From Parazoarcus communis (GTDB taxonomy: Bacteria > Pseudomonadota > Gammaproteobacteria > Burkholderiales > Rhodocyclaceae), in NCBI RefSeq assembly GCF_003111665.1, contig NZ_CP022188.1:248001-312000 (forward strand): a DNA stretch of 64,000 nt. The letters are read 5' to 3'. The notes beneath the pieces are model-generated. The model was not told the origin of the DNA. It did no database searches and was given only the letters and a program-made list of their open reading frames with translations. The position numbers and the translations under genes were made by a program. Positions 1-9,105 of the stretch are shown here, piece after piece (within the stretch, counting starts at the first letter, position 1; each line of letters opens with the position of its first letter).

Positions 1-1703
1 GACCAATCGCCACCCGGTGGGAGCAAGAGTTCGACGTGGGGCAACTGTGCCCGCCGCCGCCGACAAATCGCCTCCAGCGTTGAAGTGACGTTAACGGTTC
101 GCGTCGGGTCGATTGAGCGCTTCTCCTGCAATTGCGCCATCAGCCCTCGCATGCGCGCTTCAACATGCGCCACAGTCTCCAGCATGTCATCCTGAAACTC
201 GGGATTGTGACGGTGGCGCTCAGCGTTCTTCAGCATCAACGAGAGCTGGGCAACGAGGTTCTTCAGGTCGTGAACCACGAAGGCCGACATGCGATTGAAC
301 GACTCGAACTTCCGCGCTTCGAGCAAAGCCTCCGCTGACTGCATCCGCGCCAGATAACTCGCGGCCTGACGCTGTGCGGTCTTGAGCAGGTCCAGCACCT
401 CCCAATCGACATCGAAACGCGCTCGGGGTGCGCTCAGAACGAGGAATCCCGCCAGATTCCCGCCACTCTTAAGCGGAATCAGCAACCAGGCGTCAGGAAA
501 CAGCGCAAGCCACTCCGGCAGCACAAGCCCCTTGTACACGGCCGGACTGGAGCGATACTCTTCAAGATTGATCACCCACTCGCGCTCATCAAGGAACCGC
601 AGGAATGGAGATTCTGGCGGTTCGGAAACATCCACCTGAGGCTGATTCAACCTGGAGTGGACCGAAATCCGCCCATCCGCCCCCCTCAGCCACAGACTTC
701 CCCCTGGACTCTCCACCAGATCCGACAAGGCCTTGATCACTGACTCACCGAGATCGAGCTTCCCATCGGCCGACGACAGAGCCTGGGTAAACCTGAGCCA
801 CTCATTGCGATAGTCATAACGATAAGGAAACAGGTGCTTGTTGATCAGCACCCGCATTCGTGCACGCTGGGCGCCCGAGAAGAAGAAAATGGCCAGCAAC
901 AGCAGTGCGGCAAACAACAGGGCAGCCTGAAGCGCACGTCCCCAGTCGCCACCGAAGTAACGGACGTAGTACCCCGCGCCTGCGACTGCCAGCAAGTACA
1001 GTCCGGCGACAGCCAACGCGGTCGAATGGAACACGGCCTCTCTCGACATCGCCATTCTCAGCGACCACGAGGACGTCCTCGCGCCCGACAGCGCGATCAA
1101 GGGCACCACCAGGGCGTGAGCCACGCCACGCACGGCCCAGACATCGGGATCGAGCCGGCCGAAAAGGAAGCCTTCCGCAAACAGGTAGAGCTCGAACATG
1201 TAACTGGCACTGAGGCCAAGGCAAAGCGGCTTGAGCCCCCAGCGCGACTCGCGGGGCATGCCTCGGTAAAGCTGTTCAACGAGCACCAATCCAAACACGG
1301 CAGCGGCAAGCGCAGCTGAGATCGTGAAGCGCAAGCCCGCGTCGGGAGGGAGCAGCTCGAACCCAGACAGAAGTACGCTGAGGAACTGAGCACCAACAAT
1401 CAGTGAAGCGCCCCCGACGGGCCATCGCACGCTTGTGGGAATGAGTGGTTTCAGCAGAATCAGCAGAAACGCGAACCAGCAAGCTGAACGAAAGACGTCA
1501 AGAACGAGCGCGAGCTGAAACAGCCAGACAGCCTGATTGCTTGCAAATGCAGTCGAAACGAGCGCCCACACAAACGATACCACTACCGCAACGAGCAGGA
1601 AGCCCCCCTTGGGAGCTCCGCGCCAGGCTGCGTAGAGGTACACGCCAAACACGAAATAAACGAGGGCCGTCAGGCCATAGCCCCACACCGCGAAATCAGC
1701 CAA
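1..1703 (-). CDS. prsK: PEP-CTERM system histidine kinase PrsK, C-terminus cut by window edge
   Basis: Membrane sensor kinase of the PrsK/PrsR two-component system found with exosortase/PEP-CTERM exopolysaccharide loci. The start is TTG at 1703 with a GGGAG box upstream; the protein opens MADFAVWGYGLTALVYFVFG, a typical first membrane segment of this family. Further hydrophobic segments fill the N-terminal third, followed by a GAF-like middle region. The H-box reads RMSAFVVHDLKNLVAQL with the phospho-accepting His near residue 478. The frame stays open to base 1, so the ATPase domain is mostly outside the window. It lies 76 bases downstream of the sugar transferase on the same strand, consistent with one locus. 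The family call is confident; the TTG start is inferred. Confidence 0.85.
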   Translation of the reverse strand, partial: MADFAVWGYGLTALVYFVFGVYLYAAWRGAPKGGFLLVAVVVSFVWALVSTAFASNQAVWLFQLALVLDVFRSACWFAFLLILLKPLIPTSVRWPVGGASLIVGAQFLSVLLSGFELLPPDAGLRFTISAALAAAVFGLVLVEQLYRGMPRESRWGLKPLCLGLSASYMFELYLFAEGFLFGRLDPDVWAVRGVAHALVVPLIALSGARTSSWSLRMAMSREAVFHSTALAVAGLYLLAVAGAGYYVRYFGGDWGRALQAALLFAALLLLAIFFFSGAQRARMRVLINKHLFPYRYDYRNEWLRFTQALSSADGKLDLGESVIKALSDLVESPGGSLWLRGADGRISVHSRLNQPQVDVSEPPESPFLRFLDEREWVINLEEYRSSPAVYKGLVLPEWLALFPDAWLLIPLKSGGNLAGFLVLSAPRARFDVDWEVLDLLKTAQRQAASYLARMQSAEALLEARKFESFNRMSAFVVHDLKNLVAQLSLMLKNAERHRHNPEFQDDMLETVAHVEARMRGLMAQLQEKRSIDPTRTVNVTSTLEAICRRRRAQLPHVELLLPPGGDW

Positions 1704-1779
1704 TACTCACTCCCTGCGCAGCCACCCCGACAGTCCCCTTGGGCCAAAGCGGGGGCCGCTCAGAAAGACATGCGAACCC

Positions 1780-3162
1780 TCAGTGTGCGCCTTCCCCGGT
1801 CAGCACGACCCGAACCGTTTCGAAGAGAACCAGCGTATCGAGCACCAGCGTATGATTCTTGACGTAGTACAGATCGTACTGCAGCTTCTGGATTGCATCG
1901 TCAACCGATGAGCCGTACTGATACCGCACCTGAGCCCAGCCTGTGACCCCTGGCTTCACGCAGTGACGAACGCCATAGAAGGGAATCTCTCTGGCGAGCT
2001 GATCGACGAAATAGGGCCGCTCGGGCCTCGGGCCAACCAGACTCATCTCCCCTACCAGCACGTTCAGCAGTTGCGGCAATTCGTCAATGCGCAGCTTTCT
2101 AATAACGCTTCCCACGCGCGTTGCGCGATCGTCGTTCGACGCCGCCCATCTGGGCTTGCCGTCCTTCTCTGCATCGGTACGCATGCTGCGGAATTTGGTC
2201 ACCTTGAAGGTCTTGCCCCCCAGACCAACACGCTCCTGCCGATAGAAAATCGGGCCGCCATCTTCAAACAGAATCAGCAACGCCGTGATCAGCATGATAG
2301 GCGCCGCCAGCAACAGCAGCACCGTTGCGGCAAAAAGGTCGAAGCAACGCTTGATCAGGGCTCGCCCAAGACTCTGCCTGAATCCGTCACCGTAGATCAG
2401 CCAGCTGGCACGCAGGGAATCCACCCTCACCTGCCCTTGCACGCGTTCGAAGAAGGAAGACAGGTCAAACACCCGCACACCATCGAGCTTGCAATCGAGA
2501 AGCTCACGCAATGGCAGCACACCGCCCCTGCGCTCACGCACGGCAACGATCACCTCATTGACTCGAAGCCTGCGCACGACTTCAACCAGCCCTGAGCCTG
2601 ACAGCACTTTCCGGGGATCAACCTCGACCGGATCGTCACCGCCGCCTGAATAGAACCCGACAATTTCCATGCCTCCCTGGGCGGGACAGGCAAGCGCGCG
2701 CTGCACTGCGAGGGCGTCGGGACCCGTCCCGAGAATCAAGACTCGCGGGGCGAACAGCGAGGAGGCCTGACGGCGATTGACCAGGGCCCTCATCGACAGC
2801 ACAACCCCCAGCATGAGCAGAACCGATGCCTGCATCGCGCCAGAGTTGAACCCCGACCACGGGAGCCAGCGAAAAACGCCGTAAGCGACAGGGAGACTGA
2901 CCAGCACCGACAGCAAGACCCTCGCAATGGCGGCACGATGCGAATACTGTGCCGCGGGTCGATACAAACCCATTGCCGAATTCAACGCAACCATCAAAAA
3001 TGCGAAACTCAGGGCGGAAGGAATCACGACCTCCCACTCGACGGTCTCTGCGTGCGCCTGGAAGGTCACTGCGAGCACGACTGCAACAAACAGCAGCAGG
3101 GCATCAAGCAGGATCTGTTGCAGCGTATGTGACGGGAAATAGTGGCTGAATACCTTCAGCAT
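1780..3162 (-). CDS. PEP-CTERM-associated undecaprenyl-phosphate sugar transferase
   Basis: Polyprenyl-phosphate sugar-1-phosphate transferase expected to start an exopolysaccharide repeat unit at the inner membrane. The 460-residue protein has N-terminal membrane helices, a CoA-binding-like middle domain with VLILGTGPDALAVQRAL, and a C-terminal bacterial sugar transferase domain (KRCFDLFAATVLLLLAAP, then KFRSMRTDAEKDG, ELPQLLNVLVGEMSLVGPRPERP, KPGVTGWAQV). I placed the start at MLKVFSHYFPSHTL (3162), which has AAGGA six bases upstream, instead of a GTG/ATG 20 codons further up. The opening matches the exosortase-associated sugar transferase subfamily (TIGR03013 type), in line with the neighbouring PrsK gene. 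Confidence 0.88.
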   Translation of the reverse strand: MLKVFSHYFPSHTLQQILLDALLLFVAVVLAVTFQAHAETVEWEVVIPSALSFAFLMVALNSAMGLYRPAAQYSHRAAIARVLLSVLVSLPVAYGVFRWLPWSGFNSGAMQASVLLMLGVVLSMRALVNRRQASSLFAPRVLILGTGPDALAVQRALACPAQGGMEIVGFYSGGGDDPVEVDPRKVLSGSGLVEVVRRLRVNEVIVAVRERRGGVLPLRELLDCKLDGVRVFDLSSFFERVQGQVRVDSLRASWLIYGDGFRQSLGRALIKRCFDLFAATVLLLLAAPIMLITALLILFEDGGPIFYRQERVGLGGKTFKVTKFRSMRTDAEKDGKPRWAASNDDRATRVGSVIRKLRIDELPQLLNVLVGEMSLVGPRPERPYFVDQLAREIPFYGVRHCVKPGVTGWAQVRYQYGSSVDDAIQKLQYDLYYVKNHTLVLDTLVLFETVRVVLTGEGAH

Positions 3163-3527
3163 GATTTTTCCTTCAAACCAGTCATTGAATGCTCTTGCGC
3201 CAAGGATGCACATCACATGCAACCGTGCGTATCCCTGTGGATACGATAGCGGATCACTCCAGACACGCCCGTTAAACCGGTCACGAACCGCAGCTGTGGC
3301 GCCTTCTCGAGCAGCGAAAAAGCCATAATCAACTGTTTTATATTGATTTTTATACTTGGTTATTTTTCGCCGTCAGGATATTAGCACAGGCGTATTGCAT
3401 TCCCGCTGTGCAGCAAAAAATGGCAGCAGTCAGGCTGCAGGCGCCCTCTGCCGGGCTGCACATAGGATATGCTTGAGCCACCGAACGACGATTCAGACCC
3501 CTTTCCGCTCACTTCCAGGAGAAATCA
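3163..3527. other. 365-base divergent intergenic region, AT-rich core
   Basis: Lies between the minus-strand sugar transferase and the plus-strand hydratase, so it should carry both promoters. The stretch around 3330-3390 is clearly more AT-rich than its surroundings. I found no GG-N10-GC sigma-54 element and no convincing ORF. It contains the palindrome listed at 3228-3245. Confidence 0.5.
3228..3245. repeat. perfect inverted repeat, possible operator
   Basis: CGTATCC-CTGT-GGATACG, seven-base arms around a four-base centre, 66 bases upstream of the sugar transferase start. Its place in the 5' region suggests a regulator site, but the regulator is unknown. Confidence 0.4.
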
Positions 3528-3977
3528 ATGGCTAACGAAGTTCGTGACTTTTCGGAGATGTATGGTTACAGCTACGAGGACCTCAAGGAGGGCATGACCG
3601 CCGCCGTCTCCCGAACCGTAACCGACGCAGATATCCTCATGTTTGCAGGCGTATCAGGCGATACCAATCCGGTGCACCTTGACGCAGAGTTTGCGGCCAG
3701 CACCATGTTCGGCGGCCGGATTGCGCACGGGATGCTGTCTGCAGCCTTCATTTCGACGGTTTTCGGCACGCGTCTGCCGGGACCGGGCTGCATCTATCTG
3801 TCCCAGACCCTGAAGTTCAAGGCGCCCGTCAAGGTTGGCGATACCGTGGTCGCACGGGTGACGCTCACCGCGCTCAAGCCGGAAAAGCGACGCGCCGTTT
3901 TCAGCACGGTGTGCACAGTAGGGAGCACCGAGGTGCTGGCAGGCGAGGCCGAGATCTTTCTGCCGCCGCGCGGCTGA
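3528..3977 (+). CDS. MaoC-family (R)-specific enoyl-CoA hydratase, PhaJ-like
   Basis: Single hot-dog-fold hydratase of 149 residues, expected to hydrate trans-2-enoyl-CoA to (R)-3-hydroxyacyl-CoA, a reaction that feeds polyhydroxyalkanoate synthesis or acts in CoA-ester degradation. The MaoC hydratase motif is visible as FAGVSGDTNPVHLD (about residues 41-54), with the catalytic Asp/His pair, and GRIAHGML after it. Length is normal for PhaJ. AGGAG lies seven bases before the ATG. It stands alone, convergent with the nif operon, and a 12-bp-arm inverted repeat follows its stop. The exact substrate range cannot be read from sequence. Confidence 0.85.
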   Translation: MANEVRDFSEMYGYSYEDLKEGMTAAVSRTVTDADILMFAGVSGDTNPVHLDAEFAASTMFGGRIAHGMLSAAFISTVFGTRLPGPGCIYLSQTLKFKAPVKVGDTVVARVTLTALKPEKRRAVFSTVCTVGSTEVLAGEAEIFLPPRG

Positions 3978-3996
3978 TCAGCGACGCGTAAACGGA

Positions 3997-4029
3997 AATC
4001 ACAACCGGAACGCATGACCGGTTGTGATT
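3997..4029. terminator. 12-bp-arm hairpin between convergent hydratase gene and nif operon
   Basis: AATCACAACCGG and its exact reverse complement surround a nine-base loop, 20 bases after the hydratase stop. There is no clear T-tract on either strand, so termination is likely but not proven. Confidence 0.6.
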
Positions 4030-4068
4030 AAGGTGCTTGTTGCCTTGCACGGCACACACTGCCATTTC

Positions 4069-4089
4069 GCGCGAACTGTTAATTCGCGC
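4069..4089. terminator. hairpin after the nifHDK-nifY operon end
   Basis: GCGCGAA / TTCGCGC arms around a seven-base loop, 42 bases beyond the stop of the last minus-strand gene of the nif operon. No T-tract. Confidence 0.4.
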
Positions 4090-4130
4090 TTTGGCGGAAC
4101 CCCTCGCTAATCGGCGCGCTTGCTTGCGAG

Positions 4131-4397
4131 TCAGTCCTCGACGCTGGCGACGACAATCCCGATGGCCGAATCTGCATCCTGCGAGAGCGCAAGACAATGC
4201 TCACCGCCGCCGACGAGATAGAGATTGAAGCCATCCGCCTCAAATGCGGGAGACAAACGGGCCGGGATATCGTCTTCGGAACAGGCGACGAAACGCAGAC
4301 CGGGCCACTCCTTGCGCAGTACGCTCACACAGGCATCACCGAGCCCCTCATGGGCGACGAGCGCGGCAGCCTTGGCCAGAATGGCTTCGGTAATCAT
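4131..4397 (-). CDS. small protein of unknown function, end of nifHDKT-fdx-nifY operon
   Basis: An 88-residue soluble acidic protein; I do not recognise a characterised family with certainty. It may belong to one of the small DUF families (possibly DUF6129) annotated beside nifY/nifX in diazotrophs. It has an alanine-rich helix at 5-17, a central LRFVACSEDDIPARL segment and FNLYLVGGGEHCLALSQD. Its ATG overlaps the nifY stop by four bases (ATGA), so it should be translated with nifY. That coupling and its place as the last gene of the nitrogenase operon point to a role in nitrogenase maturation or cofactor handling, which is inference. No signal peptide or membrane segment. Confidence 0.7.
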   Translation of the reverse strand: MITEAILAKAAALVAHEGLGDACVSVLRKEWPGLRFVACSEDDIPARLSPAFEADGFNLYLVGGGEHCLALSQDADSAIGIVVASVED

Positions 4398-5116
4398 GCG
4401 TCAAGCTCCGCGCCTGGCATGTAGCGCTGCAAACTGGAAGGCGCTCTGCCAAGCAGCTTGGCAAGCCATGGCGGCGGACTCTGCAGCGTCCCCTGCAACT
4501 GCGCAAGCACCTCGCGCGCAGCACCACCGACCGGATACTTCACTGGATGAATCCCCGCACGGACGACTTTCGCTGCCGCCGGGCCGCCGATCGACTGCAT
4601 GTACGCAAGATGACAGTCCCCGATCAGTTCGGCGCGCGCGACGTTGCGGTCTTCGGCATCATCGGTCACCCGCGTTGAGCGAACCTCGGACAGGAAAATC
4701 CCGGTCTCGGACACCAGATAGATCAGGAAGCGGCTGCAGGAGCCGAAGTGCCCGTCGAGCATCTCCCCTGAATTCGAAGCCACCGCGACCCGTAACAGGC
4801 CTTCGCCAGCAGGCGCATCGGCATCGGGTACGGGCGCGCCATCGTCAATCCCCTCTCCCCACAGGTAGCGCACGGCAGACTTGAGCGCACTTGCGTCAAC
4901 GCCAGGGTCGACGATCTCGTCCCCCTGCAGCATGGCCTTGATATCGGCCACGGTCATACGGGCAAGCTTGGCTTCGGTCACTGGGGTACCGAGCCGGTCA
5001 CCAAGGGAACGCACAAACGCGGATACCTTGACGTCGGGTAAAGCACGCGCGGCAAGCGCGATGCGCAGCGCTGCCTCACGCGTCACAGGGCTGGCTGTGG
5101 AACTGGCGGCATTCAT
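4394..5116 (-). CDS. nifY: NifY/NafY-type dinitrogenase cofactor-carrier protein
   Basis: A 240-residue protein with an N-terminal helical domain (about 1-85, like the DIMCO_N/NafY apo-dinitrogenase-binding domain) and a C-terminal NifX-like cofactor-binding domain. The latter starts at LLRVAVASNSGEMLDGHFGSCSRFLIYLV, where GHFGSC is the characteristic stretch. Members of this family bind FeMo-co or apo-NifDK during maturation in the cytoplasm. The start at MNAASSTASP (5116) has GGGAGGT just upstream; the longer frame reading is untranslated leader. It lies behind the ferredoxin gene but is separated from it by a terminator-like hairpin, so its expression may be lower than that of nifHDK. Confidence 0.88.
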   Translation of the reverse strand: MNAASSTASPVTREAALRIALAARALPDVKVSAFVRSLGDRLGTPVTEAKLARMTVADIKAMLQGDEIVDPGVDASALKSAVRYLWGEGIDDGAPVPDADAPAGEGLLRVAVASNSGEMLDGHFGSCSRFLIYLVSETGIFLSEVRSTRVTDDAEDRNVARAELIGDCHLAYMQSIGGPAAAKVVRAGIHPVKYPVGGAAREVLAQLQGTLQSPPPWLAKLLGRAPSSLQRYMPGAELDA

Positions 5117-5144
5117 GACTGACCTCCCGGGCAGGAAAAACAGA

Positions 5145-5171
5145 CGGGGTGTGCCGTGAGGACACACCCCG
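5145..5171 (-). terminator. terminator-like hairpin with T-tract between ferredoxin gene and nifY
   Basis: CGGGGTGTG / CACACCCCG arms around a nine-base loop, ten bases after the ferredoxin stop. On the minus strand it is followed by GTCTGTTTTTCC, so it looks like a real intrinsic terminator or attenuator inside the operon. Confidence 0.65.
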
Positions 5172-5180
5172 GATTCAGGA

Positions 5181-5384
5181 TCAGGCCGCGAGCGGCACGA
5201 TACAGGTGTCGGTGCCGGGGCAGACCGCGACGCACTGCGGCTCGTCGAACTCGCCCTCACACTCGGTACAGGTATCCGGATTGATCTTGAAGATGCCGCC
5301 CTTGTCGGTAATCGACTTGGTCGGGCAAACCGGCTTGCAGTCACCACACGAGGTGCATTCAGCCTGAACGATCTTGAGTGCCAT
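5181..5384 (-). CDS. 2[4Fe-4S] ferredoxin, nif-associated
   Basis: A 67-residue bacterial-type ferredoxin. The first cluster motif is CTSCGDCKPVCP (residues 10-21). The second begins CTEC and has the eight-residue insert (GEFDEPQC) followed by VAVCP, as in the nif ferredoxins of this class. It should carry low-potential electrons to NifH or to cofactor-assembly enzymes. The start at 5384 (MALKIVQAECTSC) has AAAGGAG upstream. It follows nifT by 29 bases and is itself followed by a strong terminator-like hairpin. Confidence 0.92.
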   Translation of the reverse strand: MALKIVQAECTSCGDCKPVCPTKSITDKGGIFKINPDTCTECEGEFDEPQCVAVCPGTDTCIVPLAA

Positions 5385-5413
5385 GATGAACTCCTTTCTG
5401 TGCGGAAACGCCC

Positions 5414-5638
5414 TTATTCGGGCGCGTCCACTCGCTTTGCACGCACGGAAACCGGCAGTCGGGCCGGTGCTTCCTGTGGCTGGATGTAATAGGTGCCACC
5501 GCTGGCAAGCTTGAGCTCTCCACCCCACTTTTCCGGGGTGTCGAATTCGATCGAGGAGATGTTGTCCTCTAGGTCGCGCTTGGGCAGATAGAACACCAGA
5601 CCACCTGCGTCGTTCTTGCGAATCATGATATTGGCCAC
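5414..5638 (-). CDS. nifT: NifT/FixU family protein
   Basis: A 74-residue protein of the small NifT/FixU family, which sits directly after nifK in many diazotrophs and whose role is not essential and poorly defined. The sequence from NIMIRKNDAGGLVFYLPKRDLED onward matches the family pattern. The start is GTG at 5638 with AAGGAGG six bases upstream; no ATG gives a full-length family member. The gap to nifK holds a ten-base-arm hairpin. Confidence 0.88.
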   Translation of the reverse strand: MANIMIRKNDAGGLVFYLPKRDLEDNISSIEFDTPEKWGGELKLASGGTYYIQPQEAPARLPVSVRAKRVDAPE

Positions 5639-5721
5639 AACGGACCTCCTTGTAGGCTCGGGCCCGAGACCCGACACCGGATCGGCCTGAGCCCTCTCCG
5701 GCAACAACCACATCCGGCCGG

Positions 5722-5749
5722 GCAGGACGGGAGATCGCCCCCGTCCTGC
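5722..5749 (-). other. RNA hairpin 3' of nifK
   Basis: GCAGGACGGG / CCCGTCCTGC, perfect ten-base arms around an eight-base loop, 22 bases after the nifK stop. No T-tract, so an mRNA-stabilising or processing element is as likely as a terminator. Confidence 0.6.
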
Positions 5750-5771
5750 GCCGCGCCGGACGACCTCGCGA

Positions 5772-7340
5772 TCAGCGGATCAGGTCGTAGTTGTAGTCGG
5801 TGGTCCCCATGCCGCGGGTCTCGTCATCAAGCCGCTCCAGCACTGCATTGACCAGGGTGGTGAGGATGTACATCGCGCCCTCGTAACCCAGGGTGGTCAT
5901 CCTGTGCAGGTGGTGACGATCGAAGATCGGGAAGCCGAGACGGATCAGCGGCACCTCGAACTCCTTGCCCTTATGCACCGTATCGCGCTGGATGTACTTC
6001 CCGTACGAGTTGCCGATCAGGAAATCGGGCTTGTCGGTGAAGCACAGGCTGCGCAGATGCCACAGGTCAGCGCCGGCGTGGACCTTGCAGTTGGCGCCCA
6101 CCGGCGACTCGGCCAGCATCTTGTCGACCGCCTTGGCCCAACGCTTGTTGGCGTTGTTGCACACGATGTGGGTCGGCTCGGCACCGAGCTCGAGCAGGAA
6201 CTTGACCATGCCCATGACGAAGTCCGGATCGCCGTAGAGCGCGAACTTCTTGCCGTGCAGCCAGGTGTGGCTGTCCTGCATCATGTCCATCAGGCGGCCA
6301 CGCTCGAGCGCCAGCGACTCCGGGATCTCCTTGCCGGTGATCTCGGACACCTTCATCAGGAACTCGTCGGTCCATTCCATGCCCATCGGAATGTTGAGCT
6401 TGGGAATGTCGTGGTTCCAGGTGTTCTCGACGAACTTCTTCGTCTTCTCGAGCTGCCAGGGCTGCAGCAGGATGGTGTTGTGCGCGTTCGGCGCGTCCTT
6501 CACCTCATCCATGGTCGTGCCGCCCGAGTACATGCGGAACTCACCATCGGACGGGGTATCGAGCACTTCCGTGGGGTCGGACAGCAGGGTCGCATCGACC
6601 CCCATCTCGCCCATCATGCGCTTGATCACGCGATAGTTGCCGAGGTAGGTCTCGAAGCCGGGAACGAAGTTGAGCTTGCCGTTGCTGCCGGCAACCTTGC
6701 CTTCCATGCTGTTGAGCGTGAAGTAACGTGCAATGCCCTCGAACATGTTGTCCCAGCCGGTGGTGTGGCTGCCGACGAAGGACGGGGTGTGCGCGAAAGG
6801 CACCGGGAAGTCCTGCTCGATGTGACCGGCCTTCTTGGTGTTGTTGATGAAGGCGTTGAGGTCGTCACCGATCACCTCGGCCATGCAGGTGGTCGACACG
6901 GCAATCATGTCGGGCTTGTACAGTGCCTTGGCGTTCTCCAGGCCGTCGAACATGTTCTTCTGCCCGCCGAACACGGCGGCATCTTCCGTCATCGAGTCGG
7001 ACACGCAGGAGATCGGCTCCTTGAAGTGACGGTTAAAGTAGGTGCGGAAGTAGGCCACGCAACCTTGCGATCCATGAACGTAGGGCAGGGTCTTGTGGAA
7101 GCCGAGCGAGCACAGCACGGCGCCGAGCGGCTGGCAGGCCTTGGCCGGGTTGATGGTCAGCGCTTCGCGCTTGAAGTTGAGGTCCTGGTATTCCTGGGTG
7201 GTGGTCCACTGGAACACTTCCTCAACCTTGTCCGCCGGATGGCGTTCTTCGAACAGATCCTGTTTGTTCTTCAGCGACGCCTTGTAGTCGTCGTCACGGA
7301 ACAGGGGGTAGCAGGGCTTGATATCGTCAACGGTCTGCAT
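5772..7340 (-). CDS. nifK: nitrogenase molybdenum-iron protein beta chain NifK
   Basis: The beta subunit of the cytoplasmic alpha2beta2 MoFe dinitrogenase; with NifD it holds the P-cluster. The 522-residue length is normal. P-cluster cysteine contexts are present: ACQPLGAVLC (about 69-78) and HGSQGCVAYFRTYFNRHF (about 89-106), then TTCMAEVIGDDL. The start at 7340 has AAGGAGCC upstream. The gene follows nifD after 191 bases that include a hairpin, and precedes nifT. Expression should depend on the sigma-54 promoter before nifH. Confidence 0.98.
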   Translation of the reverse strand: MQTVDDIKPCYPLFRDDDYKASLKNKQDLFEERHPADKVEEVFQWTTTQEYQDLNFKREALTINPAKACQPLGAVLCSLGFHKTLPYVHGSQGCVAYFRTYFNRHFKEPISCVSDSMTEDAAVFGGQKNMFDGLENAKALYKPDMIAVSTTCMAEVIGDDLNAFINNTKKAGHIEQDFPVPFAHTPSFVGSHTTGWDNMFEGIARYFTLNSMEGKVAGSNGKLNFVPGFETYLGNYRVIKRMMGEMGVDATLLSDPTEVLDTPSDGEFRMYSGGTTMDEVKDAPNAHNTILLQPWQLEKTKKFVENTWNHDIPKLNIPMGMEWTDEFLMKVSEITGKEIPESLALERGRLMDMMQDSHTWLHGKKFALYGDPDFVMGMVKFLLELGAEPTHIVCNNANKRWAKAVDKMLAESPVGANCKVHAGADLWHLRSLCFTDKPDFLIGNSYGKYIQRDTVHKGKEFEVPLIRLGFPIFDRHHLHRMTTLGYEGAMYILTTLVNAVLERLDDETRGMGTTDYNYDLIR

Positions 7341-7461
7341 TTCTGGCTCCTTGCCTGCGCCGCCAATCTGCGGACGCCAGGCACAAGGTTTTGGGTTGCG
7401 CAGGCCTGAGCCCGCGCATCAACACTGTGTGCACCGGGAGAAGCATCGGGACCCGATTCAT

Positions 7462-7486
7462 CCTTTCCCCGCAGGGCGGAGAAAGG
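7462..7486 (-). other. RNA hairpin between nifD and nifK
   Basis: CCTTTCCCCGC / GCGGAGAAAGG, eleven-base arms with one mismatch around a three-base loop, 46 bases after the nifD stop. Likely a transcript-stability or processing element inside the operon. Confidence 0.5.
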
Positions 7487-7531
7487 AATCACAGGCGGAT
7501 CGCGACGTCGTACCCGGCTGACTCGCGTGCT

Positions 7532-9007
7532 TTACGCAGCGGCCTTCGCTTCTTCGGCGGGCTTGACGGCCTTCCACGGCGGGGTTTGCTTGCCCCAGCA
7601 CGGGTTGTTCAGCGTCATGTCCATGTCACGGGCGAAGATGGCAAAGCCGTCAAAGCCGTGATACGGGCCGGAGTAGTCCCAGCTGTGCATCTGGCGGAAG
7701 GGAATGCCCATCTTCTGATAGATGTACTTTTCCTTGATGCCGGAGCCAACCAGGTCGGGCTTGATGCGCTTGACGAACTCTTCCAGCTCGAAGCCGGTGA
7801 CGTCGTCGTACAGCAGCGTGGCGTTGCCCATTTCCTGAATCGTGCGATCGTAGTCGTCGTTGTGGCCGAACTCGTAGCCGGTGCCGACCACTTCCATGCC
7901 CAGATCTTCGTATGCGCCGATGACGTGACGCGGACGCAGACCGCCGATGTAGAGCATGACGCGCTTGCCCTGCAGACGCGGCTTGTACTTGGCGATGACG
8001 GCTTCCATCATCGGCTTGTACTTGGCGATCACGCGCTCGGCGCCTTCCTTGATCGAGTCGTCGAAGAAGGCGGCGATGCGACGCAGCGACTCTTCAATCT
8101 TGGTCGGGCCAAAGAAGTTGTACTCCATCCATGGAATCCCGTACTTCTCTTCCATGTGACGGCTGATGTAGTTCATCGAGCGGTAGCAGTGCAGCAGGTT
8201 CAGCTTCGCCTTCGGGGTGTTCTCCATTTCAGCGATGGTGCCGTCACCTGACCACTGTGCGATCACGCGCAGGCCCATCTCCTCGAGGAAGATGCGCGAT
8301 GCCCAGGCGTCGCCGCCGATGTTGTAATCGCCGATGATGGTGACGTCGTACGGGGTCGATTCGAAGTGCTGACCGTCGCGGTTCGACAACACCCAGTCAC
8401 GCACCGCGTCGTTGGCGATGTGGTGACCGAGCGATTGCGACACGCCGCGGAAGCCTTCGCAGCGCACCGGCACCACGACCTTGTTGATTTCCTTCGCGGC
8501 CTTCTTGGAGACGGCTTCGATGTCGTCACCGATGAGGCCGATCGGGCACTCCGACTGCACGGTGATGCCCTTGTGCAGCGGGAACAGGCTTTCGATCTCG
8601 TTCATGATCTTGGCGAGCTTCTTGTCGCCGCCGAAAACGATGTCCTTCTCCTGGAAGTCGGAGGTGAAGTTCATCTCGGCAAAGGTATTCACGCCCGTGG
8701 TGCCGACGTAATAGTTACGGCGACCGGCGCGCGAGTACTGACCGCAACCGACGGGGCCGTGGGAGATGTGGATCATGTCCTTGACCGGACCCCACACCAC
8801 ACCACGCGAACCGGCATAGGCACAGCCACGGATGGTCATCACGCCGGGCAGCGACTTGCGGTTGGAGGTAATGCACTTCTTGGACTGCTCGACCGACTGG
8901 TCGTTGATCGCGAGGTGCTTTGCGCGATCCTTCTTGGCCTTCTCGGGATAGACCTCGAGCACTTCCTGGATCAGGCTCTCGGTTTCTTCACGGGTGAGCG
9001 TAGACAT
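7532..9007 (-). CDS. nifD: nitrogenase molybdenum-iron protein alpha chain NifD
   Basis: The alpha subunit of Mo-nitrogenase, carrying FeMo-co. The 491-residue protein has the P-cluster cysteines in RGCAYAG and [30 protein letters not shown], and the cofactor-region histidine in [25 protein letters not shown] near the C-terminus. The start is [20 protein letters not shown] at 9007 with AGGAG upstream; the in-frame extension further up is not conserved. It follows nifH by 125 bases, which include a hairpin. No sign of an alternative V or Fe-only nitrogenase. Confidence 0.98.
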   Translation of the reverse strand: MSTLTREETESLIQEVLEVYPEKAKKDRAKHLAINDQSVEQSKKCITSNRKSLPGVMTIRGCAYAGSRGVVWGPVKDMIHISHGPVGCGQYSRAGRRNYYVGTTGVNTFAEMNFTSDFQEKDIVFGGDKKLAKIMNEIESLFPLHKGITVQSECPIGLIGDDIEAVSKKAAKEINKVVVPVRCEGFRGVSQSLGHHIANDAVRDWVLSNRDGQHFESTPYDVTIIGDYNIGGDAWASRIFLEEMGLRVIAQWSGDGTIAEMENTPKAKLNLLHCYRSMNYISRHMEEKYGIPWMEYNFFGPTKIEESLRRIAAFFDDSIKEGAERVIAKYKPMMEAVIAKYKPRLQGKRVMLYIGGLRPRHVIGAYEDLGMEVVGTGYEFGHNDDYDRTIQEMGNATLLYDDVTGFELEEFVKRIKPDLVGSGIKEKYIYQKMGIPFRQMHSWDYSGPYHGFDGFAIFARDMDMTLNNPCWGKQTPPWKAVKPAEEAKAAA

Positions 9008-9105
9008 CTTGCTTCTCCTGTTCACGACGACACCAATCTGTGCACGGCGTGGGTAGGTTTGCTCGACACCCGGCGACACGACATCGTCGCGCCGCCAAGC
9101 GGTTA

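Noticed and set aside
5904..7409. 501-codon frame on the plus strand opposite nifK
   Set aside because: A shadow of high-GC nifK codon use; composition is His/Val/Leu-rich with no family likeness and no ribosome site.
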